From: a bacterium
GTDB lineage: Bacteria; Pseudomonadota; Gammaproteobacteria; Nevskiales; OUC007
Length of the DNA: 64,000 nt
Direction: 5' to 3'
Assembly (NCBI GenBank): GCA_018222345.1
Contig: JAAFAL010000002.1
Location: 1-64,000, forward strand
Shown here: positions 28,436 to 37,687 of the stretch, one piece after another
Layout of the letters: every line of letters starts with the position of its first letter
Numbering within the stretch: the stretch's first letter is position 1
The notes under the pieces: generated by a model
Told to the model about the DNA's origin: nothing
The model's database searches: none
The model's input: only the letters and a program-made list of their open reading frames with translations
Position numbers and translations under genes: made by a program

Positions 28436-29353
28436 ATGGATGACTACACGCGCGAAGACGCCGACTTTGCCAGCGACGGCACGCGCTGTGCAGCGTGGCT
28501 ATATACACCAGCAAAATCGACGCTGAACAATGACGCTGGCCTGCCCTGCGTCGTCATGGCCCACGGCCTGGGTGGTGTTCGCAATGCCGGCCTGGAGCCT
28601 TACGCCGAGGCCTTCGCCCGTGCTGGCCTGGCGGTGCTGCTATTCGATTATCGCCACTTCGGCGGCAGCGACGGCGAACCCCGCGAGCACATCGTGGTAG
28701 CCAAACAACAAGCCGACTGGCACGCCGCTGTTGCCCATGCCCGCGGATTGGCAGGCGTTGATGCGGCCCGCATCGGCATCTGGGGCAGCTCGTTCTCCGG
28801 CGGGCACGTGATTGCAATTGGCGCGCAAGACGCCAACATCCGCGCCGTGTGTTCGCAGGGCGCGATGATGGACGGCTTGGGCGCGCTCAAGCATTTGACC
28901 GCCAGCCAGGGTGTGGCGCATTCCATCAAACTCACCGCCGCCGCGCTGCGCGACATCACTCGGCGAAAACTGGGCGGCAGCCCAGTCTATTTGCCGGTCG
29001 TCGGCGCACCGGGGGAGTTGGCCGCGCTGGCCACCGAAGATGCCAAGGCTGGCTACTTGCGGATTACGCCCGACGACTGGCCCAACCGCATGACCGCGGG
29101 CATGTTGCTCACCTTGGCGCTGTACCGGCCGGGCCTGCAATCGAACCAAGTGGCTGCGCCCATCCTGTTTGTGGTGGCCGCCACCGACAGCATTTGCCCG
29201 CCGGCCGATGTGGAAGCCGCGGCCGAGCGCGCTGGCGGCAATGCCACCGTGCTGCGCTTGGAAACTGGCCATTTCGAGATTTATGTGGACGACTGGTTCA
29301 AGCAAGGCTGCGCTGCGCAGACCGCATTCTTGACGGAGCATCTCGCACCGTAA
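28436..29353 (+). CDS. Alpha/beta-hydrolase
   Basis: 305 residues, soluble. The order of elements fits the COG1073-like hydrolases: a first strand segment RCAAWLYTPA, the oxyanion region VVMAHGLGGVR, a DYRHFGGSDGEPRE loop, the nucleophile elbow GIWGSSFSGGHVIAI, an acid in VVAATDSICPP, and His in LETGHFEIYVDDWF. The catalytic Ser-Asp-His triad is therefore complete. Substrate is unknown; the family includes esterases and peptidases. It is 61 bases before cydA on the same strand, but a functional link is not apparent. Confidence 0.9.
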   Translation: MDDYTREDADFASDGTRCAAWLYTPAKSTLNNDAGLPCVVMAHGLGGVRNAGLEPYAEAFARAGLAVLLFDYRHFGGSDGEPREHIVVAKQQADWHAAVAHARGLAGVDAARIGIWGSSFSGGHVIAIGAQDANIRAVCSQGAMMDGLGALKHLTASQGVAHSIKLTAAALRDITRRKLGGSPVYLPVVGAPGELAALATEDAKAGYLRITPDDWPNRMTAGMLLTLALYRPGLQSNQVAAPILFVVAATDSICPPADVEAAAERAGGNATVLRLETGHFEIYVDDWFKQGCAAQTAFLTEHLAP

Positions 29354-29414
29354 ACCATCGCGCAATCATGGCTGCGCGCTGGAATATTGCAGTGCAGCAT
29401 GATAGATTTTCTAT

Positions 29415-30788
29415 ATGGAAATCACCGCCTTACTGTTATCTCGTATTCAGTTCGGCCTAACCATTGGCTTCCATATCCTGTTCCCCACGCTCACCATCGG
29501 GCTCGCGCTGCTACTGATCGCGCATGAGGGCTTGTGGCTGGCCACCAAGCGGGCAATCTATCGCGAATCCTGCCGGTTCTGGGCGCGTATTTTCGCCGTC
29601 AATTTCGGCATGGGCGTGGTCAGCGGCGTGGTGCTCAGCTACGAGATCGGCACCAACTTCGCCGCGTTTTCCGAGGCCACGGGCAATGTGCTGGGGCCGC
29701 TGTTTTCGTACGAGGTGCTGACAGCGTTTTTCCTCGAGGCAGGCTTTCTCGGCATCATGCTGTTTGGCTGGGATCGGGTGCCGCGCTGGCTGCATTTCTT
29801 CTCCACCGTGATGGTGGGCATCGGCACGTTGATCTCGGCATTCTGGATTCTGGCGGCCAATTCCTGGATGCACACGCCGGCCGGGTTCAGCATGCAGGAC
29901 GGCGTGTTCTTTGTGGAAGACTGGTGGGCCATCGTCTTCAATCCGTCGTTCCCTTATCGCTACGCCCACATGATCTGCGCCAGCCTGCTGACCACGGCTT
30001 TCGTGGCTGCCGGCGTCGGTGCCTGGCATGTGCTGAACCACAAGCAGGCCGAGTTCGGCCGCATGACGCTGCGCTTGGCCGTGCTGACGGCTGCGCTGCT
30101 GGCACCGCTGCAGATTCTGCTGGGCGACTTGCACGGCCTGAACACGCTTGAGCACCAGCCCATGAAGGTCGCTGCCATGGAAGGCCACTGGAATACAGAC
30201 ACCGGCGTGCCGCTGCTGCTGTTCGCCATTCCGGATCAAGCCGCCGAGACCAACCACTTCGAAATCGGCATCCCGGAAATAACCAGCCTGATCCTCACCC
30301 ATGATCTGGACGGCGAGGTCAAAGGCCTCACCGAAGTGCCGCCGGAGGATCGACCGCCGGTCGCGCCGGTATTCTGGGCCTTTCGCGTGATGGTCGGCAT
30401 CGGCGTGCTGTTTTTGTTGCTGGCCTGGTCGGGCGTGGTGCAATTGCTGCGGGGCCGCCTGTACGACGGTGCAGGGCTAAACCGGCACTTGTTGCGCGGG
30501 TTGATACTCGCCAGCCCGCTGGGCTTCGTGGCCGTTATCGCTGGGTGGCTGGTGACCGAGATTGGCCGCCAGCCTTGGGTTGTTTACGGCTTGATGCGTA
30601 CGGCTGATTCGGGCTCGGCCACTGTTACAGCGGCTGAGGTTGCCACGAGCCTGTCGCTGTTTTCGATCATCTATTCGGTGCTGCTAGTCGTATTCGTCTT
30701 TGTCGTGTTACGCATGATGCGCACGGCAGTAGGCACTGGCCCACAGCCGTCCGACAACACGGCTGCTGCGCAAGGCCAACCCGCATGA
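29415..30788 (+). CDS. cydA: Cytochrome bd-type quinol oxidase subunit I
   Basis: 457 residues, the short form without a long Q-loop, as in cyanide-insensitive CioA-type oxidases. This membrane subunit holds the hemes and oxidises quinol while reducing oxygen. Haem ligands are visible: His in FHILFPTLTIGLALLL, Glu in VLTAFFLEAGFLGIMLFGWD, His in YRYAHMICASLLTTAF, and the quinol side GWLVTEIGRQPWVVYGLMRT. The stop overlaps the cydB start in ATGA. No small CydX-like gene is seen downstream. bd oxidases work at low oxygen, so the organism is probably able to grow microaerobically as well as in air. Confidence 0.96.
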   Translation: MEITALLLSRIQFGLTIGFHILFPTLTIGLALLLIAHEGLWLATKRAIYRESCRFWARIFAVNFGMGVVSGVVLSYEIGTNFAAFSEATGNVLGPLFSYEVLTAFFLEAGFLGIMLFGWDRVPRWLHFFSTVMVGIGTLISAFWILAANSWMHTPAGFSMQDGVFFVEDWWAIVFNPSFPYRYAHMICASLLTTAFVAAGVGAWHVLNHKQAEFGRMTLRLAVLTAALLAPLQILLGDLHGLNTLEHQPMKVAAMEGHWNTDTGVPLLLFAIPDQAAETNHFEIGIPEITSLILTHDLDGEVKGLTEVPPEDRPPVAPVFWAFRVMVGIGVLFLLLAWSGVVQLLRGRLYDGAGLNRHLLRGLILASPLGFVAVIAGWLVTEIGRQPWVVYGLMRTADSGSATVTAAEVATSLSLFSIIYSVLLVVFVFVVLRMMRTAVGTGPQPSDNTAAAQGQPA

Positions 30789-31765
30789 CGCTCGACCTGG
30801 TCATGGCCGGCGTCATCGCCTTTGGTGTGATGATGTATGTGCTGCTCGACGGCTTCGATCTCGGCGTGGGCATCCTGTTTCCGCTGGCCGGCGACGAGGC
30901 CGAGCGCGACCGCATGATGAATTCGCTGGCGCCAATCTGGGACGGCAACGAAACCTGGCTGGTGTTAGGCGGCGCCGTGCTGTTTGGGGCCTTCCCCAAA
31001 GCTTTCGGCATGCTCACGTCGGCGTTTTATCTACCGCTGATGCTCATGCTCGCCGGGCTGGTGTTCCGCGGTGTGGCCTTCGAGTACCGCTTCAAGTTCG
31101 ACGACCCGCGCTGGTGGAACCGCGCGTTCTTCGGCGGTTCATTGCTGGCGGCAGCCTGCCAGGGCCTGGTATTAGGCGCTTATGTGCAGGGCGTTGGGGC
31201 GGATGAGCAGTTCGACTGGTTGGCCCCGTTTCCGGCATTCACAGCCGTCGCTGTGGTGATTGCCTACGCCTTGCTCGGCGCCTGCTGGGTGGTGCTCAAA
31301 ACCGACGGCCCCCAAGCCGAGACGATGCGCCGCCGCGGTCGCCGCCTGTTGCTAGCAAGCCTGGCCTGTGTGGCGATCGTCAGCCTGTGGACGCCGCTGA
31401 TGAGCGCCGACATTGCAACGCGCTGGTTTGCGTGGCCGAATCTGGCCTATCTGGCGCCAATCCCAATGGCCACGGCATTGACCGCATGGCTCACCTGGCG
31501 CGGGTTGGGCCGCAATGGCCACGATGCGCTGCCGCTGGCCGCCGGCATGGGCTTGTTCATGCTCACATTGCTGGGCTTGGCCATCAGCCTGTGGCCGTGG
31601 ATTGTGCCGCGCTCGCTCACCGTGTTCGACGCTGGCGCACAGCCCGAATCACAACAATTCATCGCCGTTGGCATTGCGCTGATTCTGCCGGTGATATTGG
31701 CTTATACCGCACACAATTATTGGGTGTTCCGCGGCAAGGTCAGCGCGGATAGCGGCTATCACTAA
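30785..31765 (+). CDS. cydB: Cytochrome bd-type quinol oxidase subunit II
   Basis: 326 residues with about eight membrane helices. It is the structural partner of CydA in the inner membrane. Family marks are VLLDGFDLGVGILFPLAGDE, SLAPIWDGNETWLVLGGAVL and FRGVAFEYRFKF. Near the C-terminus IALILPVILAYTAHNYWVFR closes the protein. The start ATG overlaps the cydA stop (ATGA). The stop codon overlaps the convergent epimerase stop by 4 bases, so nothing else, such as cydX, can follow in this operon. Confidence 0.96.
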   Translation: MTLDLVMAGVIAFGVMMYVLLDGFDLGVGILFPLAGDEAERDRMMNSLAPIWDGNETWLVLGGAVLFGAFPKAFGMLTSAFYLPLMLMLAGLVFRGVAFEYRFKFDDPRWWNRAFFGGSLLAAACQGLVLGAYVQGVGADEQFDWLAPFPAFTAVAVVIAYALLGACWVVLKTDGPQAETMRRRGRRLLLASLACVAIVSLWTPLMSADIATRWFAWPNLAYLAPIPMATALTAWLTWRGLGRNGHDALPLAAGMGLFMLTLLGLAISLWPWIVPRSLTVFDAGAQPESQQFIAVGIALILPVILAYTAHNYWVFRGKVSADSGYH

Positions 31766-32763
31766 GCAGTGATCATTCCCTGGGCTTTGAACCACGCGTA
31801 GGCCCGGCGCAGCGCGTCATCCAGCGACACCTCTGCCTCGAAACCCAAATCCTGCTTGGCTTTGATACCACTCAAATGTTGGCCGGCCGACATGACGGCG
31901 ATTGCAGTCGGTGTCAGCACCGGCAACGGGCCGTCGAAATAACGGTGCTTGATGGCTTGCCAGCGGCTCAGCAACTTGGCCATGCCCAGCGGGACGGCAT
32001 TCGGCGCGGCTTTGCCGGTGAGCTTGGCGATTTTGGCCACCAGCGTGTCCATGTCGGTGTTGGTGCCGGTGAGCAGGTAGCGCTCGCCGCGGTTGCCACG
32101 CTCGGCCACAGCGACGATGCCGCGGCCAGCATCGCCGGCGTAGATCACATTGCGGTTGCCGCGCACGTAGCCCGGCAGATCGTCGTTGGCCAGGCGGGTG
32201 ATGAGTTGGCCGGTTGACGGGCCGTAGTCATACTCGCCAAAGGTCATCGCCGGGATGGCGACGCTGACAGGCAAACCGCGTTTGCCGGCATCGACAACCA
32301 TGCGGTCCATCAACCATTTACTGCGCAGGTAGGGGTTTTTTGAGGCCGGCGCACTCGGGTAGTCGTTGCTCTCGCGGCCCTTGGTGCCGGGCGGTGCCGT
32401 CTTCAACGCAATGGCGCCGCCCACATACACACCGCGGCAATCGGCGCGGCGTACGGCATTCAGAAAGTGGGTGATCTGCTGCTCGGCCTCGGCCACATCC
32501 TGCTGCCACGGCCGCGGCGTTGTGGGGTAGAAGGCCGCGGCATGAATAACCACATCGACGGTTTCGAATGCCGCAACCAGCGTATCGGTATCGGCCAGGT
32601 CAATCTCGACGGGCGTGAAGTCCAGATCGCCCAGCACGTCCAGCTTGGAACTACGGCGATGAAAAACCGTGAGTTTATGGCCGGCGGCCAAGGCTGCGCG
32701 CGCCGTGTGGTGGCCCAGCATGCCGGTCGCGCCGATAACACCGATGTGCAGCGCGTCATCCAT
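31762..32763 (-). CDS. NAD-dependent epimerase/dehydratase-like protein
   Basis: 333 residues from ATG 32763. The N-terminal Rossmann motif is IGVIGATGMLGHHTARAAL, with VEIDLADTDTLVAAF and VVIHAAAFYPTTP as in extended short-chain dehydrogenases. The YxxxK catalytic region is at NPYLRSKWLMDRM. This SDR group acts on nucleotide sugars or steroid/dihydroflavonol-type substrates, and the actual substrate is not clear. It is followed upstream by an intradiol dioxygenase gene on the same strand, 41 bases away, suggesting a small operon. The stop overlaps that of cydB. Confidence 0.88.
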   Translation of the reverse strand: MDDALHIGVIGATGMLGHHTARAALAAGHKLTVFHRRSSKLDVLGDLDFTPVEIDLADTDTLVAAFETVDVVIHAAAFYPTTPRPWQQDVAEAEQQITHFLNAVRRADCRGVYVGGAIALKTAPPGTKGRESNDYPSAPASKNPYLRSKWLMDRMVVDAGKRGLPVSVAIPAMTFGEYDYGPSTGQLITRLANDDLPGYVRGNRNVIYAGDAGRGIVAVAERGNRGERYLLTGTNTDMDTLVAKIAKLTGKAAPNAVPLGMAKLLSRWQAIKHRYFDGPLPVLTPTAIAVMSAGQHLSGIKAKQDLGFEAEVSLDDALRRAYAWFKAQGMITA

Positions 32764-32804
32764 GAGCGCAATCCCCGTGAAACTAACGTGAGGATTGTCG
32801 CAGG

Positions 32805-33398
32805 TCAGGCGCGGGGCTGCACCACCGGGTTGAATTGCACGGCCCACCGCAAGCCATCGGCATCAGCCGGCTCGAACGGCACGGCTAGGCTGGCATCAAA
32901 CAAGCCATCGCGGCCATTACGCGGCTCGCCCGCCACATAGACCTGCGTCGTCAGCCGCTCGCGGCCATCGCCATCCAGCACCCGCAAGTGGATATGCGGC
33001 GTGCGCCCGGAGTAAGGGACGGGTTTGATGGTGCGGAAGGCGTAAGCGCCATCGTTATCAACGTCGCAGTAGCCATAACCCTGAAAACCGGCGTCTGGCG
33101 CGTTGCGGCCGCCATCGCGCACATGGTGATAACGACCCACCGCATCGCATTGCCAGATTTCCACGCGGGCGCCGACCAGCGGCGTGCCATCCGGCAACAA
33201 CACGCGGCCAGTCAGGCGCGTGTGCTCGCCTTGCGCAGGTGGCTGGCCGGGCACACGGGTGAGGTCGGCGTCGTCGTGCTCCGGCTCGGCCCACGGGTAG
33301 AACGGGCCGGCAGTCTGGCGCGGCGTCGGCGCAAGCTTGGCGGCGGCCAGGCCCGGCAGGCTGGCGAGCAATCCTAAAATGACATGGCGGCGGAGCAT
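32805..33398 (-). CDS. Exported intradiol ring-cleavage dioxygenase
   Basis: 197 residues. This protocatechuate 3,4-dioxygenase-like enzyme would use Fe(III) to cleave a catechol ring. The four ligands appear in order: Tyr in CDAVGRYHHV, Tyr in PVPYSGRTP, and two His in GRTPHIHLRV. An RR-containing signal (MLRRHVILGLLASLPGLAAA) suggests export, possibly by Tat. Exported members occur in many bacteria, and their substrates are mostly not known. It probably forms an operon with the epimerase downstream and is divergent from the acyl-CoA dehydrogenase gene 67 bases away. Confidence 0.92.
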   Translation of the reverse strand: MLRRHVILGLLASLPGLAAAKLAPTPRQTAGPFYPWAEPEHDDADLTRVPGQPPAQGEHTRLTGRVLLPDGTPLVGARVEIWQCDAVGRYHHVRDGGRNAPDAGFQGYGYCDVDNDGAYAFRTIKPVPYSGRTPHIHLRVLDGDGRERLTTQVYVAGEPRNGRDGLFDASLAVPFEPADADGLRWAVQFNPVVQPRA

Positions 33399-33465
33399 AA
33401 GAGTAAGAGTGTGCCGAATACGCTAGTGTTCCGCACCTTGCCCAAATTCTCGCGCTCGACACCCC

Positions 33466-35265
33466 ATGACCGACCTCATCAAACCCCGCGACCTCGACTT
33501 TCTGCTGTACGAACTGCTGGACGTACAGGCGCTTTGCGAGCACGCGCAATTTGCCGACCACGACCGTGAGACGTTCGACGCGGTGCTCGAAACAGCGCGC
33601 ACTTTGGCGCGCGATCAGTTCGCCACGCATGCCGCAAAGCTGGATGCCAACGAGCCAACCTTCGACGGTGAGCGCGTGCATCTCATCCCAGAGGTCAAGC
33701 AGGCCTTGGATGCCTATATCGAGGGCGGCTTTTTGGGTACTGCGTTTGCGCCCGAGCATGGTGGCCTTGGCCTGCCTTATACGGTCAGCCAGGCATGCGC
33801 GGCCTTGTTCACGGCAGCCAATGTGGGCACGGCGGGTTATCCGTTCCTGACCGCGGCAGCCGCCAATTTGCTGCGCATCGTCGGCAGCGCCGATCAGCAG
33901 GCGCGGTACATGGCGCCCATGATCGAAGGCCGCTGGTTCGGGACGATGTGTTTGAGCGAGCCGCAGGCCGGCAGCTCGCTGGGCGACATCAAAACCAAAG
34001 CCAAATTGCGTGACGATGGCCGGTACGAGATCACCGGCACCAAGATGTGGATATCGGGTGGCGAGCACGACCTGAGCGAAAACATCGTGCACATGGTGCT
34101 GGCCAAGATCGACAGCCCCGACACGCCGCCCGGCACCAAGGGCATCTCGCTATTTGCCGTGCCCAAATTTCGCGTGGGCGATGACGGCAGCCTGGGCCAG
34201 CGCAACGGCGTCAAGCTGGCCGGCCTGAACCACAAGATGGGCTACCGGGGCACAGTGAACACGGTGCTGAACTTCGGCGAGGACGAGCCGTGTATTGGCG
34301 AACTGATCGGGCCGCCAAACCAAGGCCTGAAAGGCATGTTCCACATGATGAACGAGGCACGCATTGGCGTCGGCATGGGCGCAGCGGCCATCGGCTACGC
34401 CGGCTACACCGCCAGCCTGGACTACGCCAAACACCGCCCGCAGGGCCGGCCGCTGACCGACCGCGACCCGACCAGCAAGCCTGTGGCTATCGTCGAGCAT
34501 GCCGATGTGCGCCGTCTGTTGTTGGCACAAAAGGCGGCGGTGGAGGGCGGATTGGCGCTATGCCTGTACTGCGCCACGCTGGTCGATCAACTCGAAGCCG
34601 GCATTGGCAACACCGACGAACACCGCCAATTGCTGGATATCCTCACGCCCATCGCCAAAAGCTGGCCCAGCGAGTTCTGCCTGGAGGCCAACAAACACGC
34701 CATTCAAGTGCTGGGCGGCTACGGCTACACCCGCGACTACCCGGTGGAGCGCTACTACCGCGACAACCGCCTCAACCCCATCCACGAAGGCACCCACGGC
34801 ATCCAAGGCCTGGACTTGCTGGGCCGCAAAGTGCTGCTGGAAAATGGCGCGGCGTTCAAGCTATTGGTGCGCGAGGTCTTCCATACCGCAAAAATCGTGA
34901 TGCTGGACGACGCCCTGGCCGCCGAAGCCCGCGCACTCACCGACGCGCTGGGCCATGTGGGCCGCGTCACAAAGCTGCTGGCGAGCGAACTGGCCGCTGG
35001 CCGCGCCGAGCGCGCACTGGCCAATGCCACGCTGTACCTGGATACCCTGGGCCATGTGGTCATCGCCTGGTTATGGCTCAAGCAGGCTGCCATTGCACGC
35101 CCCGCGATGAACCACGCCACCGACGCCGACCGCGATTTCTATGCCGGAAAAATCGCCGCCTGCCGCTACTTTTTCCGCTATGAACTGCCCAAAGTGCCGA
35201 TGAACGTCGCTTTGTTGGAGCGTTTGGACGAGACCACGCTGCGCGCTGAGCCCGCCAGCTTGTAG
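33466..35265 (+). CDS. Acyl-CoA dehydrogenase, DmdC-like (about 600 residues)
   Basis: 599 residues. Length and domain order fit the long acyl-CoA dehydrogenases similar to 3-methylmercaptopropionyl-CoA dehydrogenase (DmdC): an extra N-terminal helical domain, a middle domain (MCLSEPQAGSSLGDIKTKA, ITGTKMWISGGEHDL), and a C-terminal extension. FAD-binding and the catalytic Glu lie in YRDNRLNPIHEGTHGIQGLD. Substrate could be a methylthio-acyl-CoA or another acyl-CoA; sequence alone does not settle it. It is followed after 5 bases by an amidase gene, so co-expression is likely. Confidence 0.92.
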   Translation: MTDLIKPRDLDFLLYELLDVQALCEHAQFADHDRETFDAVLETARTLARDQFATHAAKLDANEPTFDGERVHLIPEVKQALDAYIEGGFLGTAFAPEHGGLGLPYTVSQACAALFTAANVGTAGYPFLTAAAANLLRIVGSADQQARYMAPMIEGRWFGTMCLSEPQAGSSLGDIKTKAKLRDDGRYEITGTKMWISGGEHDLSENIVHMVLAKIDSPDTPPGTKGISLFAVPKFRVGDDGSLGQRNGVKLAGLNHKMGYRGTVNTVLNFGEDEPCIGELIGPPNQGLKGMFHMMNEARIGVGMGAAAIGYAGYTASLDYAKHRPQGRPLTDRDPTSKPVAIVEHADVRRLLLAQKAAVEGGLALCLYCATLVDQLEAGIGNTDEHRQLLDILTPIAKSWPSEFCLEANKHAIQVLGGYGYTRDYPVERYYRDNRLNPIHEGTHGIQGLDLLGRKVLLENGAAFKLLVREVFHTAKIVMLDDALAAEARALTDALGHVGRVTKLLASELAAGRAERALANATLYLDTLGHVVIAWLWLKQAAIARPAMNHATDADRDFYAGKIAACRYFFRYELPKVPMNVALLERLDETTLRAEPASL

Positions 35266-35270
35266 CCGCG

Positions 35271-36677
35271 ATGCCTGATTACACCCAAGGCGATTGGCCC
35301 GACGCCACGGCGCTGCTCGAACAAATGGCCAGCGGCGCGCGCAGCGCCGAGGCTGTGATGCGTTGGCACCTCGACCGGCTGGATGCGGTCAATCCGGCGC
35401 TCAATGCAGCAACGCAAGTCACGCGCGAAGCTGCCTTGGAACAGGCAGCCGCGCCAAAACCTGGGCCGCTGGCAGGCCTGCCGATCACGCTCAAAGAAAC
35501 CTACGGCCTGGCGGGCGAGCAGGTCACTTGCGGCAGCCTTCGGGCTACGCCTGTGGACTGCACCGATGACGCGCCGGTTGTGAAAAAGCTCAAAGCTGCC
35601 GGCGCCATCGTCATGGCCCGCAGCAATGTGCCCGAGTTCGTCATGACCGCCGAAACGCACAACCTGCGCTTTGGCCGCACACGCCACCCTGCGGATCAAT
35701 CCCGAACTCCCGGCGGCAGCACTGGTGGTGAAGGCGCGCTGATTGCCAGCGGCGCTTCGCCATTGGGTTTTGGCACGGACATTCTCGGGTCGATTCGCAT
35801 CCCCGCCGCTTTTTGCGGTTTGGTGGGCTTTCGGCCGCACTCGGGTGCCATCGATAAGACCGGCGTTGAGCCGGTGTCGGGGCCATTTTTCGAAACCTGG
35901 AACGGGCTGGGGCCGCTGGCGCGGTCGGTGCGGGACGCGCGGCTGGCTTATTCCGTGATCGCAGACCAACCGCTCGGCCCACCACAACCGCTTAGCGGCC
36001 TGCGGCTGTGGGTTCCGCAAGGCTATCCGTTCACAGCCGGCTCGGCCTGTATCGACGACGCTTGGCAGGCGGCAATCACGGGCTTGCAAACTGCCGGCCT
36101 GAGCCTTGATCGCTCACCGCTGCAAGGCGCTACCGACCTGTTCATGGCGCTGCCCAAACTGGTCACTGGCGAGATGATTCCGCTGTGGCGAGACTGGTTG
36201 TCCGCTGACACGCAGCCATTCTCTGCTGCACGGGAATTACTCCGCCAAGTGCTCGGCAAACCCACCATCCAACCTGGGTTTTTGTTGTGGTTCACGCTGG
36301 TTGCGCCGCTGTACCGGCCGCGCAGCGCCGCAGCCTTGCAAGCCGTTGTCGAACAATTTGAAACCGCGCGCAAAACCGTCCGTGCTGCGCTGGGCGACGA
36401 TGGCCTGCTGTGCTTGCCCACCTTGGGCATGTTGGCACCCAAGCACGGCGCCATGAACCGCGCCACCTTGATGCGCCCCGGCCTGAACCAGCAGATCACC
36501 GCGCACACGCTGGCCAACAGCATGGATTTGTCGGCGATCACGGTGCCCGCGCCTGCGTATCGCGATGCCAAAACTGGCCTGGCAGCGGGCATCATGCTGG
36601 CTGCCGCGCCAGGCAATGAAGGCCGCTTGTTAGACGCAGCGGCCCAGTTGGAGAAAATCCTCGCACTGCCAGCTTGA
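35271..36677 (+). CDS. Amidase-signature family hydrolase
   Basis: 468 residues, no signal peptide. The Ser-cisSer-Lys triad appears as Lys in LAGLPITLKETYGLA, the cis-Ser in TPGGSTGGEGALIA and the nucleophile in GFGTDILGSIRIPAAFCG. The usual GTDIGGS reads GTDILGS, a small change. The family cleaves carboxamides and some esters. ATG 35271 lies 5 bases after the acyl-CoA dehydrogenase stop, which suggests an operon and perhaps a role in degrading an amide whose acid enters CoA oxidation. That link is inference. Confidence 0.92.
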   Translation: MPDYTQGDWPDATALLEQMASGARSAEAVMRWHLDRLDAVNPALNAATQVTREAALEQAAAPKPGPLAGLPITLKETYGLAGEQVTCGSLRATPVDCTDDAPVVKKLKAAGAIVMARSNVPEFVMTAETHNLRFGRTRHPADQSRTPGGSTGGEGALIASGASPLGFGTDILGSIRIPAAFCGLVGFRPHSGAIDKTGVEPVSGPFFETWNGLGPLARSVRDARLAYSVIADQPLGPPQPLSGLRLWVPQGYPFTAGSACIDDAWQAAITGLQTAGLSLDRSPLQGATDLFMALPKLVTGEMIPLWRDWLSADTQPFSAARELLRQVLGKPTIQPGFLLWFTLVAPLYRPRSAAALQAVVEQFETARKTVRAALGDDGLLCLPTLGMLAPKHGAMNRATLMRPGLNQQITAHTLANSMDLSAITVPAPAYRDAKTGLAAGIMLAAAPGNEGRLLDAAAQLEKILALPA

Positions 36678-36731
36678 GTTGCCTCGCACGAACAGGCATC
36701 TTGAGCGGCTGATTCCTGCGCGCAATCCAAT

Positions 36732-37637
36732 TTGAACATTCTCATCACTGGCGGCACCGGCTTCATCGGCCAACTGCTGGTGCCGCGGCTGATCGCCGAT
36801 GGCGCCCAGGTCACCGTGCTCACGCGCTCGTCGGCCAAGGCTGCGCAATGCCTGCCACCGTCGGTTGTGGCGGTGGAGTCGCTGGACGCCGTGTCGGACG
36901 ACATGCACATCGATGCCGTGGTGAACTTGGCCGGCGAAAGCCTGGCCGGCGGCCGCTGGAATGCCAAGCGCAAACAGGCCTTCCACGACAGCCGCGTGGG
37001 CCTGACGAAGAACTTGGTGGCCTGGATGGCCGCACGCGAGCAACGGCCCAAGGTGTTGGTGAGTGGTTCAGCCGTCGGCTGGTACGGCGCGCAAGGGCAA
37101 GTGCAGCTCGACGAAAACTCACTGCCAGTGAAGGAATACCAGCACGAGCTTTGCCGTGACTGGGAGCAGGCTGCGACTGGCGCCGTGCCACTGGGCGTGC
37201 GCGTCTGCTGCCTGCGCATCGGCGTGGTGCTGGGCGTTGGCGGCGGTGCATTGGCATCCATGATCACGCCGTTCAAGCTGGGCCTGGGTGGCTGGCTGGG
37301 CGACGGCGATCAGGTCATGAGCTGGATACATCGCCATGATCTGGTGCAATTGATCAGCACTGCAATCGACGACGACAGCCTGCGCGGCCCGGTGAATGCC
37401 ACCGCGCCGCACCCGGTGAGCAACAAGCATTTCTCGAAGGCCCTGGGCGCCGCATTGAAACGGCCGGTGGTTATGCCCGTGCCGGCGCCGGCCTTGCGAC
37501 TGATGGTCGGCGGCATGGCGCACCTGCTACTCACCGGCCAGCACGTGCTGCCCAAACGTGCGCTGGCGCACGGTTTCGAGTTTGCCTATCCGACGGTCGA
37601 ATCTGCCTTCGAAGACATTTTGCGCCGCAGTCGGTAG
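36732..37637 (+). CDS. TIGR01777-type NAD(P)-dependent epimerase (YfcH-like)
   Basis: 301 residues. The N-terminal cofactor motif MNILITGGTGFIGQLLVPRL starts directly at TTG 36732, and no ATG in frame lies close upstream, so the TTG start is accepted. VVNLAGESLAGGRWNAKRK and VLVSGSAVGWYGAQG are classic for the TIGR01777/YfcH family, as are SWIHRHDLV and VNATAPHPVSNKHFSKALG. The function of the family is not established; a link to cell division was suggested for SulA-named members. It follows the amidase gene by 54 bases on the same strand. Confidence 0.92.
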   Translation: MNILITGGTGFIGQLLVPRLIADGAQVTVLTRSSAKAAQCLPPSVVAVESLDAVSDDMHIDAVVNLAGESLAGGRWNAKRKQAFHDSRVGLTKNLVAWMAAREQRPKVLVSGSAVGWYGAQGQVQLDENSLPVKEYQHELCRDWEQAATGAVPLGVRVCCLRIGVVLGVGGGALASMITPFKLGLGGWLGDGDQVMSWIHRHDLVQLISTAIDDDSLRGPVNATAPHPVSNKHFSKALGAALKRPVVMPVPAPALRLMVGGMAHLLLTGQHVLPKRALAHGFEFAYPTVESAFEDILRRSR

Positions 37638-37687
37638 GCTAGATCGACTGTTATCAGCGTCTTTTGGCGCGACCCCCGAGGCCAGCC

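Noticed and set aside
29380-29414. Promoter or FNR/ANR site before cydA
   Set aside because: The region is AT-richer than its surroundings, but no TTGAT-N4-ATCAA and no convincing -35/-10 pair is present.
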